Origin: Lethocerus indicus
Lineage: Eukaryota > Arthropoda > Insecta > Hemiptera > Belostomatidae
DNA length: 64,000 nt
NCBI GenBank assembly: GCA_019843655.1
Contig: JACDQD010000102.1
Location: forward strand, 753,501-817,500
Direction of reading: 5' to 3'
Positions 62,201 through 64,000 of this stretch are shown here, piece after piece. The position numbers were made by a program, and so were the translations under genes. A model generated the notes under the pieces. The model saw nothing but the letters and a program-made list of their open reading frames with translations, searched no databases and had not been told where the DNA came from. How positions within the stretch are numbered: the first letter of the stretch is position 1; each line of letters starts with the position of its first letter.

Positions 62201-63320
62201 TCATCTGCAGAGAACGACTGTATAGATCACACAGTAAAATATGCTTAATCTTATTGCATTTTGTAGCATTTGGATTTTGTTTTAATTTTAAAATGTTTTC
62301 TAAGGTTTTGTTTATAAGTATATGCTAGTCACTTATTAAGATTGTTAGTACAAAAAAGTATAAATTTGAATTAATAGTGTTGACAAACAAAAAGTTCTTG
62401 GCAGTATTTTGTCTGGTTTTTTAAAATTTTGTTTTATTTTATTGATTGTTAAAGATAAAATTAATTTTCATAATTTTGATTAACTGTAATTGATAATTAA
62501 ATAGTTTAAAGAACATTTTATTTGTTTCCTAATTGGGAAAAAAATTGAAGTAATTTGTTGACTATCAATAGTAATTTATATTTCTTTAGGTATAATGGTT
62601 GAAAATGATTAGTCTATAAGATTTCAATTTATATTTTGATTCATCGAAATTATTATTTTTAATTATTACAGAGATACGAGTACTGGAGTTCAAACAACAA
62701 TAGGGGAAAGATCAACATTCTGGCGTCCATGGAAACGCCCAGATCATAGTTATAGTGCTGAAAAATTGGCTATACCTCTGCCAATACCTCACCCTGTCCA
62801 TATAGCTGTCATAATTTTCAACCGAGATACTGACACACCCATCCCTGTAGATAGTGATCTTTGCCGCCATATTCTTAGGTAAATTCATGATTTAAAAAAC
62901 ATTTTTAAAATGTGTCATAAAATATATAACAATAAATTTAAATTAATTAGATTCCATAAGTAATAGAATAGAAATATTATATAACGACTTTATCAGAAAG
63001 ATAACAAAACTTTTTTCCATTCCATTGGTGTTATATTTTTGTGTTAAATGTTCTTGTTGTTTAGAGCTTTGGAGGAAGGTAGTGAAGAAGTAGCTGTTGC
63101 AAGATACAGAGGTGGTGGTGAGGGCGAGAGTGCGCACAGCAGTAGTTGCAGTTCAACGTCTGAAAGTAAAGCTGGAATATCTGAACCATGGCCAGATTGG
63201 ACAAGCAATCGGAAGAGAACATCTACAACTGTTCGGGTAGATTTAGCATCACCTGAAGATGTTACCCTAGATACAGATTCATCTCGAGTTGTATTTTCTA
63301 CATATGGAACTACCGTGTGA
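47464..63320 (+). CDS. Large multi-pass membrane protein of unknown family, 25 coding exons
   Basis: Exons: 47464-47511, 47885-47962, 48676-48796, 49017-49194, 53712-53837, 53959-54056, 54178-54275, 54595-54735, 55064-55231, 55380-55519, 55719-55845, 55972-56091, 56557-56748, 57160-57282, 57519-57723, 58054-58210, 59391-59593, 59740-59888, 60023-60135, 60430-60625, 60861-61070, 61243-61415, 61987-62073, 62672-62878 and 63065-63320. All joins are in phase; 1237 aa. The N-terminal 540 residues are soluble and largely helical, with a Gly-rich patch (about 81-89). A Trp-rich turn (WPLWRWINYC) precedes hydrophobic stretches at about 578-604, 676-722 and 735-782, which look like four to six membrane passes. 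The next 250 residues are charged and helical; the rest is polar, with a Ser-rich tail ending GTTV, a possible class I PDZ ligand. I see no signal peptide, enzyme motif or known domain. Even codon use and clean splicing argue for a conserved working gene. Confidence 0.85.
48305..48385 (+). mobile_element. Diverged tRNA-SINE head
   Basis: TAGTGGTTAAAATGG followed by GAGCATTTATTTC parallels the A-box region of the copy at 53440. It lies in an intron of the large gene. Confidence 0.35.
50512..50558. repeat. (TA)n microsatellite with (TG)-like tail
   Basis: About 23 TA units followed by a short imperfect TG stretch, in the 4.5-kb intron 49195-53711. Apart from this, the SINE copies and another TA tract, that intron shows nothing I can name. 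Confidence 0.92.
52985..53135 (+). mobile_element. tRNA-derived SINE copy
   Basis: Contains GATGGCTAGAGG, then GAGTGTTTGGCTAA and a tail with TTAATGCACTCAGCTTGC, which align in order with the copy at 53440-53630. A (TA)n tract follows closely, as at the other copy. Confidence 0.5.
53157..53206. repeat. (TA)n microsatellite
   Basis: About 25 TA units immediately after the SINE copy. Confidence 0.93.
53440..53630 (+). mobile_element. tRNA-derived SINE copy
   Basis: Best copy of the family here. The A-box-like TAGTGGTCAATGG and B-box-like GAGCTTGAATCTGG have tRNA spacing. A tRNA-unrelated body follows (GAGTGTTTAGACTAAG ... TTAATGCACTTAGCTTGC), ending in CATTGAACCAT. A short TA repeat lies about 30 bases further on. 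It lies just upstream of the 53712 exon. Confidence 0.6.
55007..55027. repeat. (GT)n microsatellite
   Basis: About 10 GT units in the intron just before the 55064 exon. Confidence 0.9.
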
Positions 63321-63950
63321 ATATGAGTTTATTTGTACAGGTTAAAAATGGCATTGCACATCACGAATACAAAGTAATAATTTTGGAATTGGAAGTGAGT
63401 ATTGGAAGAGAGGACACTGCAGGCTTTAACATAATTTAATTAAAATAACTTGAATATTTTGCGATTAGATAGATTTGAAAGAGTGTAAGAGGTTTGGAGA
63501 CTTTTGATTTTGTAAATTTTTGTTTAGTAATAGGCTCAGCACATAGTCAAATCACAAAACTGCAAATTTTTACATTCAACACTTGAATTAATATCTTTGA
63601 AAAGATATTGATTTTTTCCTTAATTAGGTAAATTGTAAAATCTAACTTCTCTTACTTTTAGGCTGGTATTGATAATATAATAATTAAGAGTGTTTATTAT
63701 TCTTTTGTAGTATTTTATGATTGGAAAAATCGATAAGGTCAGTAGTACATACCACCATTATTTTTATATTCTTCTAATAATTAACCATTAAGTTTTCATA
63801 TCCCAGAATTTCACTTAACATAAGTAAATTATATTTTATTCATAACATTATGAGAGATGTATTTTAGTATCACGTATAAATTATATATTTATACAAATTC
63901 TGGTAGAGTCATGCAGGTTTGAAATGTTTTAAAGTGTTTGAAATTTGTAC

Positions 63951-63956
63951 AATAAA
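63951..63956 (+). terminator. AATAAA poly(A) signal candidate for the large gene
   Basis: Canonical hexamer about 630 bases past the stop at 63320, followed by TG/T-rich sequence. Plausible 3' end of the transcript; nearer variants cannot be excluded. Confidence 0.4.
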
Positions 63957-64000
63957 TATGGTTGAATAATTTAAGGACAATATAATATTTTGAGCAATGT

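Noticed and set aside
62211..62234. A longer extra exon in the intron before 62672 (24 bases, ending CACA|GTAAAA)
   Set aside because: It would shift the frame of the following exon. Only the nine-base version keeps phase.
1..64000. CRISPR arrays, operons, rRNA genes, intact tRNA genes, phage or bacterial islands
   Set aside because: None seen. The tRNA-like boxes belong to SINE remnants, and all supported genes are spliced animal genes.

Overview
This is animal nuclear DNA, almost certainly from an insect. It is about 70% AT, every multi-exon gene uses GT-AG introns of tens of bases to several kb, long (TA)n microsatellites and tRNA-derived SINE remnants sit in the introns, and a (TTAGG)3 motif of the insect telomere type lies next to one first exon. 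The encoded proteins match metazoan families. I rebuilt exon structures by hand from splice sites and reading-frame phase. Every join listed closes in phase, and UTR ends are mostly unresolved.

Layout. 1-3441 (-): nine 5' coding exons of SRP68, whose 3' end lies outside the window. 7801-8949 (-): a C2H2 zinc-finger gene with one coding exon and a 5'UTR intron. 13790-20277 (-): an eight-exon paralogue of it with the same four-finger block. 22394-23407 (-): a 129-aa gene I do not recognise. 24154-24984 (+): Chibby, divergent from that gene and convergent with the next. 25139-32929 (-): complete 22-exon DNA topoisomerase III alpha. 33277-33678 (+): OXLD1, divergent from TOP3A across 347 bp. 36593-38980 (-): DCUN1D3-like protein with an N-myristoylation start. 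39219-39541 (+): possible two-exon small ORF. 47464-63320 (+): a 25-exon gene for a 1237-residue multi-pass membrane protein I cannot assign to a named family. Its upstream region holds retrotransposon debris, including a LINE tail with a near-perfect 37-bp foldback.

There is no operon-like logic. The functional links I can argue are the shared promoter of OXLD1 and TOP3A, where both proteins look mitochondrial (TOP3A by alternative start), and the tandem duplication of the zinc-finger gene. The least explained items are the 1237-aa membrane protein, the 129-aa gene, the 82-aa spliced ORF and the foldback.
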